Of a stretch of 30,237 nt of DNA, positions 7,990 to 15,531 are shown in pieces. The stretch is from Bacteroidota bacterium. Its GTDB lineage: Bacteria > Bacteroidota > Bacteroidia > UBA4408. The stretch's first letter is position 1, and the number at the start of each line of letters is the position of its first letter. The notes below the pieces were generated by a model. That model saw only the letters and a program-made list of their open reading frames with translations, searched no databases and was not told where the DNA came from. The stretch spans positions 1-30,237 of the forward strand of contig JADKCP010000009.1 of the NCBI GenBank assembly GCA_016718805.1. The letters run 5' to 3'. The translations under genes were made by a program, and so were the position numbers.

Positions 7990-8181
7990 ATGAAAACAGG
8001 TACCGTAAAATTTTTTAATGTAACCAAAGGTTTTGGTTTTATTAAGGAGGACAATTCCGATCAGGAAATTTTTGTTCATGCATCAGGTTTAGTCGACCAA
8101 ATACGTGAAGCAGATAAAGTTACTTTTGAAGTAACAGAAGGCAAAAAAGGCTTAAATGCAGTGAATGTAAAAAAAGCTTAA
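7990..8181 (+). CDS. Cold-shock domain protein (CspA family)
   Basis: 63 residues forming one complete cold-shock domain. The protein is a small cytosolic OB fold that binds single-stranded RNA and DNA and melts RNA secondary structure. RNP1 is KGFGFIK (about residues 14-20) and RNP2 is IFVHAS (27-32); the first strand MKTGTVKFFN and the C-terminal strands VTFEVTEGKKGLNAVNVKKA are typical. Length is slightly shorter than E. coli CspA (70) but normal for Bacteroidota. It is transcribed alone, between the dnaK terminator and its own terminator. There is no long 5' leader of the E. coli cspA kind between its likely promoter and start codon, so cold induction through a leader thermosensor is not suggested. 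Confidence 0.96.
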   Translation: MKTGTVKFFNVTKGFGFIKEDNSDQEIFVHASGLVDQIREADKVTFEVTEGKKGLNAVNVKKA

Positions 8182-8203
8182 TCATAGTATCTTAATTCAC
8201 TAC

Positions 8204-8236
8204 AAACGCTTTCCGGTTTCGGGAAGCGTTTTTTAT
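8204..8236 (+). terminator. Intrinsic terminator of the cold-shock gene
   Basis: Stem AAACGCTTTCC/GGGAAGCGTTT with one G-T pair, loop of six bases, then T6. Confidence 0.87.
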
Positions 8237-8267
8237 TTAAAAAAGTAGCTTTCTATTTTGAGTTCCT

Positions 8268-8338
8268 CCCTACTCGTCCATGTTTGCAAGCTACCGTATA
8301 ACCCTACTCGTAAGCGTTTGCAACGCGGATGAGTAGGG
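8268..8338. repeat. REP-like palindrome with an upstream degenerate copy
   Basis: At 8302-8338 an outer stem CCCTACTC/GAGTAGGG, extended by a G-T and a T-A pair, encloses a two-by-two mismatch and an inner stem GCGTT/AACGC with loop TGC. This two-level hairpin is typical of REP elements. A partial copy lies directly upstream: CCCTACTCGT recurs at 8268-8277 and GTTTGCAA at 8282-8289 and again in the main copy. The spacing of the shared words is the same or nearly so, so the left copy looks like a decayed unit. No RAYT (REP-associated transposase) gene is in the window. Confidence 0.55.
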
Positions 8339-8420
8339 ATTTTACAAACTTACATGAAGTTCATAATTTCCTTCGAACATTTGAATTTGAAGAATGTTTA
8401 TTTTTTTTGATTAAAACACA

Positions 8421-8436
8421 CGAATCTGAAGATTCG
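8421..8436. repeat. Short perfect hairpin in the same intergenic region
   Basis: CGAATC/GATTCG with loop TGAA, a 6-bp perfect stem. It lies about 80 bases after the REP-like palindrome and may belong to the same decayed element. Confidence 0.35.
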
Positions 8437-8652
8437 CGCGAGGGTGAAAAAACAAATACGAAGACAACAGCAGGAATTGTATTTTATGCGGTCAAGAATG
8501 GACTAGTTGTTTAATTTGGAGTCTCCTTTACAGGACAAGATTTGACTATCAAGAGTCTTTCAAGCTTAGTTTAAAAGAAGTTGTTGAATTATATTGCATT
8601 CGACTTCTAAATCTTGTGAATAACTTTTTGCGAAAATTACGGGTGCAATCAA

Positions 8653-8796
8653 GTGCTTCAGCTTTTACATTTGCTCTATCTGTTGCTTTCAATGACAATT
8701 GCATCAATAAATACAATTGCTGTAGGCAACTACAAAACTTTCATGGTGGATTATTTTGAGTCTTATATTTTCAAGATAAAAGAAGTTAATTTCTAA
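8653..8796 (+). pseudogene. Remnant of the 5' end of the large T9SS cargo gene, copy 1
   Basis: An open frame of 47 codons from a GTG (or from ATG at 8692) to TAA at 8794. It encodes a hydrophobic signal-peptide-like stretch followed by IAVGNYKTFMVDYFES. This matches the remnant at 10194-10343 (LAIGNKKTLMVEYFGT) and the first residues of the large cargo protein at 11792 (FAAIGNDKTLQVDFFGTS). The similarity to the large gene stops shortly after that point. The stop codon is nine bases before the ATG of the next gene, the same spacing as at the second remnant. A short leader peptide is possible, but decay of a duplicated 5' end is the simpler reading. Confidence 0.6.
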
Positions 8797-8805
8797 ATTT
8801 AAAGC

Positions 8806-10191
8806 ATGAAAAAATATTTAGTCCTTAGTTTTTTTTTTATAGTTTGTTGCATTTCAGGTTTTTGCCAAACTAGCTTCTCTCGCTTGTATGGAGCATCACT
8901 TGAAATGAATTTGTTCAGTGTAGAGCCTACATCAGACAAAGGATACATTTTAGCTGGAGGCGTTTATGGTCTTAACGGCGGTGATTTTATTATTATAAAA
9001 ACTGACTCCTTGGGTATTGAGCAGTGGCGTTATAAAAACAATCAATTTGACGGAGACTTTTTTGAAAACTACGCATTAAAGGCAAAAGAAACTCCTGATA
9101 AAGGATTTATCGTGTTTGGGGATATTACAGTTAGTCTGACCAATCCATTCGATATGTTCATTGCTAAATTTGATAGTACAGGAGCACTAAAATGGAAACG
9201 GCAATATAATCTGGATTTAGGTGAATTTTCAAGCGATTTTATAATTAATAGTGACACATCCTTAGTTTTTGTTGGAAAGCTTCAAGGCAAGGCATTTTTA
9301 ATGAAAACCAATTTTCAGGGTGATACAATTTGGGTCAGAAAACTAATAAATGATTCAACAGATATTACAAACTTTATTAAGATTTATTCTTGGGACAATG
9401 CTTATTATATTCCTAGAATTCAGGGAAATAGCAATAATTCTAATTATGGCTTAATGGAACTATTTAAAATTGATACTACAGGTTCAATCATTTGGAAGAA
9501 GCAATATACAGACACTGCACGGACTTGGAGTTTTGGAGATTTTCGTCTTTCAAATGATTCCAATATTTTGAATTTAAATACAATGAACTGGGGTAATAAC
9601 TATTATTTTACTCAGTTAAATAAATTCGATTTGGCAGGGAACAAAATAAGTTCAAAAAAAATTAAGACCGGAGTAAAATTCATTAATGATACTGTCTGCG
9701 GAGCCGCATACGGAGCTGGTGATACGTTACGATTTTCTATTTCTTATTTAATTCCTGATACGATGGTGCCGATTGCAAAATTTTATTTGTACAACCTAAT
9801 TTCAAGGTCGTTAATAATTGTGGGGAATAAAAAAATTGTTGCATGTGGTAAAGCAGAAAATGGTTTTTCGGGATACCATGGTTATTTGGCTGTCGCTGTT
9901 GACACAACAATTGTCGGAATAAATGAAACATCCATTGAAAAGGAGATTATTAATATCTTTCCTAACCCTGCAAAAAATGAAATCAATTTGGTAATCGATA
10001 ATTCTTTATTAGTTAGTCCTAAAAACCTCATATTCAAAGTTTACGATAACAACTCAAAAGAATTGATTTCAAAGACAATCTCTTCGCCACAAACAATTGT
10101 AAATACTGAAAAACTGTATTGTGGAGAATACTTCTATTTATTAACGAGTGAACAAAAGAAGATTGCGAGTGGCAAAATAATTATTTACTAA
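8806..10191 (+). CDS. Secreted T9SS cargo protein, repeat-propeller-like (paralogue 1)
   Basis: 461 residues. A Sec signal peptide (MKKYLVLSFFFIVCCISGFCQ) is followed by repeated units of the kind GYILAGGVYG...DFIIIKTDSLGIEQWRY, GFIVFGDI...MFIAKFDSTGALKWKRQY and FLMKTNFQGDTIWVRK. Each has a Gly-rich strand, then a K-x-D/N-x-x-G-x-x-x-W hairpin, the repeat style of secreted beta-propeller proteins in Bacteroidota. Residues 382-461 (from INIFPNPAKNE) form a T9SS type A sorting domain, ending in GKIIIY. The protein should therefore cross the inner membrane by Sec and the outer membrane by T9SS. No catalytic residues are recognised; a binding or adhesion role is possible but unproven. It is a clear paralogue of the next gene, sharing the DSLGxEQWR unit and overall length. 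Confidence 0.82.
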   Translation: MKKYLVLSFFFIVCCISGFCQTSFSRLYGASLEMNLFSVEPTSDKGYILAGGVYGLNGGDFIIIKTDSLGIEQWRYKNNQFDGDFFENYALKAKETPDKGFIVFGDITVSLTNPFDMFIAKFDSTGALKWKRQYNLDLGEFSSDFIINSDTSLVFVGKLQGKAFLMKTNFQGDTIWVRKLINDSTDITNFIKIYSWDNAYYIPRIQGNSNNSNYGLMELFKIDTTGSIIWKKQYTDTARTWSFGDFRLSNDSNILNLNTMNWGNNYYFTQLNKFDLAGNKISSKKIKTGVKFINDTVCGAAYGAGDTLRFSISYLIPDTMVPIAKFYLYNLISRSLIIVGNKKIVACGKAENGFSGYHGYLAVAVDTTIVGINETSIEKEIINIFPNPAKNEINLVIDNSLLVSPKNLIFKVYDNNSKELISKTISSPQTIVNTEKLYCGEYFYLLTSEQKKIASGKIIIY

Positions 10192-10193
10192 AA

Positions 10194-10343
10194 ATGAACA
10201 ATATGAAAATGCTGAAACTAATATCCGTTTTGCTTTTGCTGGCATTAGGAAGCACAAAAACCTTAGCTATTGGGAACAAGAAAACCTTAATGGTGGAATA
10301 TTTTGGAACAAACATTTTTCGGATTGATGAAGTTAATTGCTAA
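10194..10343 (+). pseudogene. Remnant of the 5' end of the large T9SS cargo gene, copy 2
   Basis: A 49-codon frame starting two bases after the previous stop. It encodes a complete signal peptide (MKMLKLISVLLLLALG...) and then LAIGNKKTLMVEYFGTNIFRIDE, which matches FAAIGNDKTLQVDFFGTSLLHIDE at the start of the large cargo protein at 11792. After this shared IDE the frame runs into VNC and a stop. The last ~25 bases (GAAGTTAATTxCTAAATTTAAAG) are shared with copy 1, so the junction itself was duplicated. It could be translated as a short secreted peptide and might couple translation to the next gene, which starts nine bases later. Confidence 0.62.
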
Positions 10344-10352
10344 ATTTAAAGT

Positions 10353-11780
10353 ATGAAAAAATATTTGCTACTTCTATTCTTGTCTTATAGTTTTTCAATT
10401 AGTGCCCAAAATGTAAGTTTTTTTAAAACCTATGCTTCTTTGAACGGCGGTGAGCTTAAGTTTTTTGATATTGCTGCAACTGCTGATAATGGATATGTTG
10501 CAGCCGGTTATAATTATTTTATTTCTGGCGGAGGCGATTTTGTAGTATTAAAAACAGATAGTCTTGGTAACGAACAATGGCGATTTACAAATAATGAATA
10601 TGATGGGCAGGATTATGATAATTACGCACAAGAAATTATAAAAACATTAGATAATGGATATTTAATAGTCGGTCGGATTTATGTGCCAACATTAAATGGA
10701 GCTGAAACGATTTATGCTAAGTTTGACAGTGCTGGCAATCTTTCGTGGAAAAAAAGATTACACTTTGCTGCTTACCCTGCAATCTTTAACACATCTTGTT
10801 TAATTAATGATTCCAATATCATTATTGCAGGAAGGACAGGGTATAATAATTTTGTTTCGAATATTAATAGTAATAGTGGAGACACGCTTTGGGTAAAATT
10901 GATTTCAGATACTAGTGGCTTTGCATTAGAGATCGACAAAATAACATCCGTCAATCTCGATTATTATTTATCAGGAAGAAGAAATTATGGTTCAAACAAT
11001 TTTAGTTTTGTAATTAAAAAAATGAATAATTTGTTTCAACCATATTGGAGAAAGGAATACACAGCTTCAACCACCCTTTGGATTGTCAACGACTTAATAA
11101 ACTACAATAACGATAGTATTAAATTCCTTTTGGACTACAAACACCCACAAACTCAATACCAACGAATGTTTAAAGAACTAACCATTGATACAGCAGGTAA
11201 TGTATTGCAATTGGATTCTTCAGCGCTCTGGGGTTACGAAAATGCTCTTTATCTGAAAGATTCTGTTATTGGTTTGCCAGGGGCTCTTTCTAATTCTGCT
11301 GATACAGCGGGTTTGGGCGTAATTAAGGGGCTGTCAGGGCAATTTGAACAATGGTGTACCTATTACGCTCCCGATGCCCAAGATTACGGCATGTGCTCAC
11401 GCAATCAACATGAAGTGGCGGTGTGTGGTGGCATTGACGATGGAAACAATACAACAGCTATTGCGTTTATTATGAAGTCAAGTGACATAAGTTCCACGAT
11501 TTACCTCAGCGAATTAGCTGAAGAAAAACATTTAGTTAGTGTGCATCCCGTTCCTGCAAGCAACCTTATCACATTTACAATACCTACTCTTCTTTACAAA
11601 AAATATCCCATGTATTCAATTACAATTTATGATGAGTCAGGTAAAATTACCTATTCACAAAATAAAATTACAACGGAATCAATTCAACTTAACTTAAGTC
11701 AATTTGCTAAAGGCACTTACTCTTACCATATGTATGTGCCTTCAAAAGATATTGCCAGAGGAAAATTTATTATACACTAA
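10353..11780 (+). CDS. Secreted T9SS cargo protein, repeat-propeller-like (paralogue 2)
   Basis: 475 residues, paralogous to the gene at 8806. The signal peptide MKKYLLLLFLSYSFSISAQ is followed by the same repeat units: GYVAAGYNYF...GGDFVVLKTDSLGNEQWRF, GYLIVGRI...IYAKFDSAGNLSWKKR and INSNSGDTLWVK. The middle region is rich in Tyr and Asn. Residues 395-475 (from VSVHPVPASN) form the T9SS type A sorting domain, ending in KFIIH. The two paralogues are easily aligned at their N-terminal halves but are clearly diverged, so the duplication is not recent. The large cargo gene starts 11 bases after its stop, suggesting one transcript. No enzymatic motif is seen; secretion route is well supported, function is not. 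Confidence 0.82.
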   Translation: MKKYLLLLFLSYSFSISAQNVSFFKTYASLNGGELKFFDIAATADNGYVAAGYNYFISGGGDFVVLKTDSLGNEQWRFTNNEYDGQDYDNYAQEIIKTLDNGYLIVGRIYVPTLNGAETIYAKFDSAGNLSWKKRLHFAAYPAIFNTSCLINDSNIIIAGRTGYNNFVSNINSNSGDTLWVKLISDTSGFALEIDKITSVNLDYYLSGRRNYGSNNFSFVIKKMNNLFQPYWRKEYTASTTLWIVNDLINYNNDSIKFLLDYKHPQTQYQRMFKELTIDTAGNVLQLDSSALWGYENALYLKDSVIGLPGALSNSADTAGLGVIKGLSGQFEQWCTYYAPDAQDYGMCSRNQHEVAVCGGIDDGNNTTAIAFIMKSSDISSTIYLSELAEEKHLVSVHPVPASNLITFTIPTLLYKKYPMYSITIYDESGKITYSQNKITTESIQLNLSQFAKGTYSYHMYVPSKDIARGKFIIH

Positions 11781-11791
11781 AATCAAAAACA

Positions 11792-14700
11792 ATGAACTCA
11801 ATTAGAATTATAGTTTTGCTTTACCTGTTCAGCGCCATTCATGCTTTTGCAGCCATAGGCAACGATAAAACCTTGCAGGTAGATTTTTTCGGCACCTCAT
11901 TACTTCACATTGATGAAAATTCCGATGGCATTTTCGAACGTGAAGATGCACTGCTACAATATGCTCAAGACAATGGTATTACTGTATTAATTTTGCGTAA
12001 GCTAGAATTGGCCAAAATACCTGGAGTTAAGTACATCTTACCTTCCGATTCGGTTTATGTGAACTCACGCGATACAACGTTAGAAAATCACCTTGGGCGC
12101 TTTATTCACAAGGCACGGACCCAGTATGGAATTAGCAAAGTATGCTCAAGTGCCAATCCTTATTGGAAAACAGGTACGGGGAGTTCTTCTGTTTATAATC
12201 AAAACAACAGGCACTTTGGCAACATCAACGAATTTAACCGCAGGCAAAAAGCGCTGAACGATAGCACGTATTGCTTTAATATGGTGATGGTAGAACATGA
12301 TTTTTGGCTTGGAAGCAACCCTCTTACCAATATTTTTAAAAATTGGGATACTCTTTATTTGCCGGGCTTAAGGTATTTATATAATATCGTCAAAACAACT
12401 TCAAACACTCCGTTGTACCATTCTCTCACAGTTGCAACTTATATTGGAAATTTAAAACCTGTGGAGGCAGCTGTGCTTGCAACTCCTGATTCGATAAGTC
12501 AGCAACAGCAGGTTGACTCGATTGACAAATACACTGATTGGGTGTATATAGATTTTTATTTCAGGGGAGATAAAATAGATCAAAAAAACACTGCTGGTAT
12601 TTATCAGTTTTTTGCTCGCGATAAAAGTTTGGGTTCACGAATGCTTCGTTTTGCACAGAACAGTTACCCAAGTTATATTTTACCTTTGTATGCCTGCCAA
12701 TCATCTGCGGATGTAAATTCTAATTTTTTTGGAGATTATATTGTAAATAAAAATGGCATGTATTTTAGCCAAGATAGTACAGCTTGGCATGGAACGCTGG
12801 ATGATGTAAAAACAATTTTTGAATCGCTCTACAACGATACCATTGACCCTTATGGAACCGGCAGCACTTTCACCCTTAAGCAACTTTGCGAAAACAATGC
12901 TACCGTACCCAATAATATGAGCGTAGGCGTGGCTTGGTTCAAATACAGCACCATGCCCGAATCTGGCTATATGCTGAAATCGGCCGATACCACAGGCAGT
13001 GCAGTAGCAACAACGTTTACTATAAGGCCTGACGAACTGATAAAAACGGGGAGCAACGGTTGTAGCAACTGTGATAGTATAAATGCAAGTAAAAATGAAG
13101 TTGCAGGACAAATTATTTCCCGAATTTGGTATCTTAATGGAGACTCCATTGCGAATGAACACAACGATACATTAATGGCAAATCTATTGCTAGGAGATAC
13201 GAGTATTTATACTTACGAATTTACAGTTTATGACCCTGGAAATACAGGTGCTTTTAACAAATTAAAGATTAGAAAAGACACAAAAATTGTAAAACCCTTG
13301 ATAATAGGGAATGATTGTGGCTGGGGGCCTCATTGGAACGTAAATGCATCTACTAATTCAAGCTGCCCAAGTTATTCTAACGGAACTGTTTCACTCGAAT
13401 ATATTTGTTCATCATGCAGTAACATTAATATGATTTACAAATGGTATGATTCAAACAATAACCTTTTGCTCACTCAAAATTCTGCAACAACGACTGCAAC
13501 AGGTTTAAGCGCTGGCAAATATCAAGTGAAATTCTATTGCAGTTCAAACAACTTTGTCTCAGAATGTTTTGTTATGGTTTATGCTGTTGACAACAGCCCC
13601 CACCCAACTATTTACTCGGATAATGATGAAATAAATTGTTACGCTTCAATGCATATAAATAGTGCTTATTCTAGCTACTCTATACAATGGTATAGAAATG
13701 GAACGGGAGCTGGAAATGCTATAAGCGGTGCAACAGGTTTAAGCTACACAGCAATACAAAATGGCACCTACTACGTTAAAGTAACTCAAAGCGGTGGTTG
13801 TTCGGGGTTCTCAGCTCCTTTAGTAATTAATTATTCTCCAAACGCAACAATTTCAGGCAGTGATATAACTTGCGAAATCAACAAAACTTATTCTGTAGCT
13901 GAAAATCCAAATAATGCAACTTATGACTGGACATTGCCAGGCGGTGTTAGTGCGTCAGCAGATGGTTATAGCACAATTACTATTTCAAATTGGAATTCCG
14001 CAGCTTCAACTGGAGGCACAATATCCTGCACTATTACCAATGTATGTGGAAACAGCACAACAGCAAACTTTGTTGTGAAAGGTTGTTGTGATGTTGGAAC
14101 AGGTGACTTGAATAATGCTACTCTAAGCACGACTCAAACACTAAGTGGTTCATTTCACATTAATGGAACACTTAACATTAGTGGAAGTGGAACAGTTGTA
14201 ACAATGAGTTCAGCTGATGTGCAACTTAACAAAGAAGCAAAAATTAATGTTGGGGCAGGTGCTAAATTAATTATAACCGGAGGCTCGTACCTTAGAACAT
14301 GCGGCTCAGATATGTGGACTGGCATTGAATTGTTGGCAAGTTCAGCCGAAGTTCAATTGCTTAGCAAATCAAAAATTGAAGATGCAATAGTTGCTATTGA
14401 TGCCCCACATAATGGAAAAGTGGTAATTGATGATGCAACATTAAATGCAAATTACATTGGTTTAAAAATAACCGGAACAGGAGTTGCCAACTCTTCTTAT
14501 ATTGGATCTAGTGCTATTTTCAGTTGCAAGAACTCATCGAACGTAAATGCCAATTGCTTAAAATCTCCTCATAGTTCTCAACGCACACTTCAAGGAATTT
14601 GTTTAAACGGCATTGGCTCAATAAGTATAGGCGACGCAAGTAATTCTTCCAATGAAATTAGTAACTGTGAGACCGGTATTTATACCTCAACTAGTACAGT

Positions 14701-15163
14701 TAATGTTACCAAAACAGATTTTGAAGTATGTAATATTGGTATAAATGCACAAAATGACGCTGCTTTAAATGTGACATCAAGCAATTTTGATGAATGTGTA
14801 ACCGGAATTGATGATCGATATAATGTGGATTTAAACGTCAGCTCATGTAATTTTAATACAGGGACAAAGGGTATTTATACATCATTAGGAAATACAATAA
14901 GTATTGGTATTCATGATAACAATTTTACTGATTTTACGGCTTTTGCCATTCAACACATTTCCAATCATCGAGTTCAATATTCTATTTATAATAATATCAT
15001 TTCTAATACAGGAAGTGAAGGAATGAACTATCCTGGAGGAATTGAAATCAATGGTCTGTATGATAATTCAATAGACAATAATTCTGTTACAGATATTTAC
15101 CTCAATGAATTTTATAATTTAGCAAAAGGTATCCATCTGCAAAGTATTGATTATGCTCCATAA
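11792..15163 (+). CDS. Large T9SS cargo protein, N-terminal 1123 residues of a broken gene
   Basis: N-terminal piece of a gene that ran to 16562 (about 1590 codons when repaired). A signal peptide (residues 1-20) precedes a region to about residue 400 with alternating strands and helices (TVLILRKLELAKIPG, ENHLGRFIHKARTQYGISKV, DWVYIDFYF, YPSYILPLYACQ). This suggests a TIM-barrel domain of the glycoside-hydrolase type, but I cannot point to a catalytic pair. From about 500 to 770 there are Ig/PKD-like modules with paired Cys (SIQWYRNGTGAGN, NATYDWTLPGG). From about 780 on, short repeated strands (GTLNISGSGTVVTMSSADVQL, SKSKIEDAIVAIDAPH, NEISNCETGIYTSTS) indicate a right-handed beta-helix. The frame ends at a TAA at 15161; similarity-like text continues in the same frame beyond it, so this stop is probably a mutation. 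Confidence 0.72.
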   Translation: MNSIRIIVLLYLFSAIHAFAAIGNDKTLQVDFFGTSLLHIDENSDGIFEREDALLQYAQDNGITVLILRKLELAKIPGVKYILPSDSVYVNSRDTTLENHLGRFIHKARTQYGISKVCSSANPYWKTGTGSSSVYNQNNRHFGNINEFNRRQKALNDSTYCFNMVMVEHDFWLGSNPLTNIFKNWDTLYLPGLRYLYNIVKTTSNTPLYHSLTVATYIGNLKPVEAAVLATPDSISQQQQVDSIDKYTDWVYIDFYFRGDKIDQKNTAGIYQFFARDKSLGSRMLRFAQNSYPSYILPLYACQSSADVNSNFFGDYIVNKNGMYFSQDSTAWHGTLDDVKTIFESLYNDTIDPYGTGSTFTLKQLCENNATVPNNMSVGVAWFKYSTMPESGYMLKSADTTGSAVATTFTIRPDELIKTGSNGCSNCDSINASKNEVAGQIISRIWYLNGDSIANEHNDTLMANLLLGDTSIYTYEFTVYDPGNTGAFNKLKIRKDTKIVKPLIIGNDCGWGPHWNVNASTNSSCPSYSNGTVSLEYICSSCSNINMIYKWYDSNNNLLLTQNSATTTATGLSAGKYQVKFYCSSNNFVSECFVMVYAVDNSPHPTIYSDNDEINCYASMHINSAYSSYSIQWYRNGTGAGNAISGATGLSYTAIQNGTYYVKVTQSGGCSGFSAPLVINYSPNATISGSDITCEINKTYSVAENPNNATYDWTLPGGVSASADGYSTITISNWNSAASTGGTISCTITNVCGNSTTANFVVKGCCDVGTGDLNNATLSTTQTLSGSFHINGTLNISGSGTVVTMSSADVQLNKEAKINVGAGAKLIITGGSYLRTCGSDMWTGIELLASSAEVQLLSKSKIEDAIVAIDAPHNGKVVIDDATLNANYIGLKITGTGVANSSYIGSSAIFSCKNSSNVNANCLKSPHSSQRTLQGICLNGIGSISIGDASNSSNEISNCETGIYTSTSTVNVTKTDFEVCNIGINAQNDAALNVTSSNFDECVTGIDDRYNVDLNVSSCNFNTGTKGIYTSLGNTISIGIHDNNFTDFTAFAIQHISNHRVQYSIYNNIISNTGSEGMNYPGGIEINGLYDNSIDNNSVTDIYLNEFYNLAKGIHLQSIDYAP

Positions 15164-15531
15164 TTCAACAATTTGCACAATGAACTAATGGAAACAGGTA
15201 GCTATGATTATCAAACCTATGGAATTAAGTTGAAAACTGCAGCAGTACCCGTATAGAAGTTAATTCAGTTAGCAGTTATGGTTCAAGTCAGCAACAAATT
15301 TGGTGGAGTAATGGAATAATGGCTGATAATAGCCCTTATACGAACCTATTTTGCAACAGTGTTGGAAATATTGGAAGGGGCTTATGGATCGGTGGAGCGA
15401 GCCCACATACTACTTTAGCAGGAAATGCTATGGGAGATTGTTACGATCAAGTTTATTTGAATTGGAATTTGATGGGTTTACAAGACCAAGGAGCAAGTAC
15501 CACAACTAATCCTCTAACGGATTGGCATTAG
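15164..15531 (+). pseudogene. Middle piece of the broken large T9SS cargo gene
   Basis: Between the two long open pieces the reading can be followed only by changing frame. From 15164 the original frame goes on after the stop as FNNLHNELMETGSYDYQTYGIKLK to about 15236. There the sense moves to the next frame (NCSSTRIEVNSVSSYGS..., then MADNSPYTNLFCNSVGNIGRG), as if one A of the run near 15233-15236 were missing. That frame is good to about 15515 and stops at 15529-15531. The text GNxIGRGLWIGG fits the end of a beta-helix. A second missing base near 15514-15517 is needed to join the last piece. Confidence 0.6.

Larger units (their letters stand above)
8237..8652. other. Intergenic stretch with repeat remnants
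   Basis: Apart from the palindromes at 8268-8338 and 8421-8436 I see no gene here. The open frame from about 8329 to 8514 begins inside the REP-like palindrome, is low-complexity, and resembles no protein I know. The stretch from 8515 to 8650 shows no motif. It is probably debris of insertion and duplication ahead of the T9SS cargo genes. Confidence 0.5.

Noticed and set aside
8329..8514. A 61-codon open frame between the cold-shock gene and the first T9SS cargo gene
   Set aside because: It starts inside a palindrome, is low-complexity and matches nothing; the palindromes explain the region better.
8806..11780. Tandem paralogues as a CRISPR-like or toxin cassette array
   Set aside because: Both carry signal peptides and T9SS sorting domains and share repeat units of secreted proteins; no toxin domain or immunity gene is seen.
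12701..13162. A 153-codon open frame antisense to the large cargo gene
   Set aside because: It lies wholly within a convincing coding sequence, has no start context, and its composition is that of a mirror frame.
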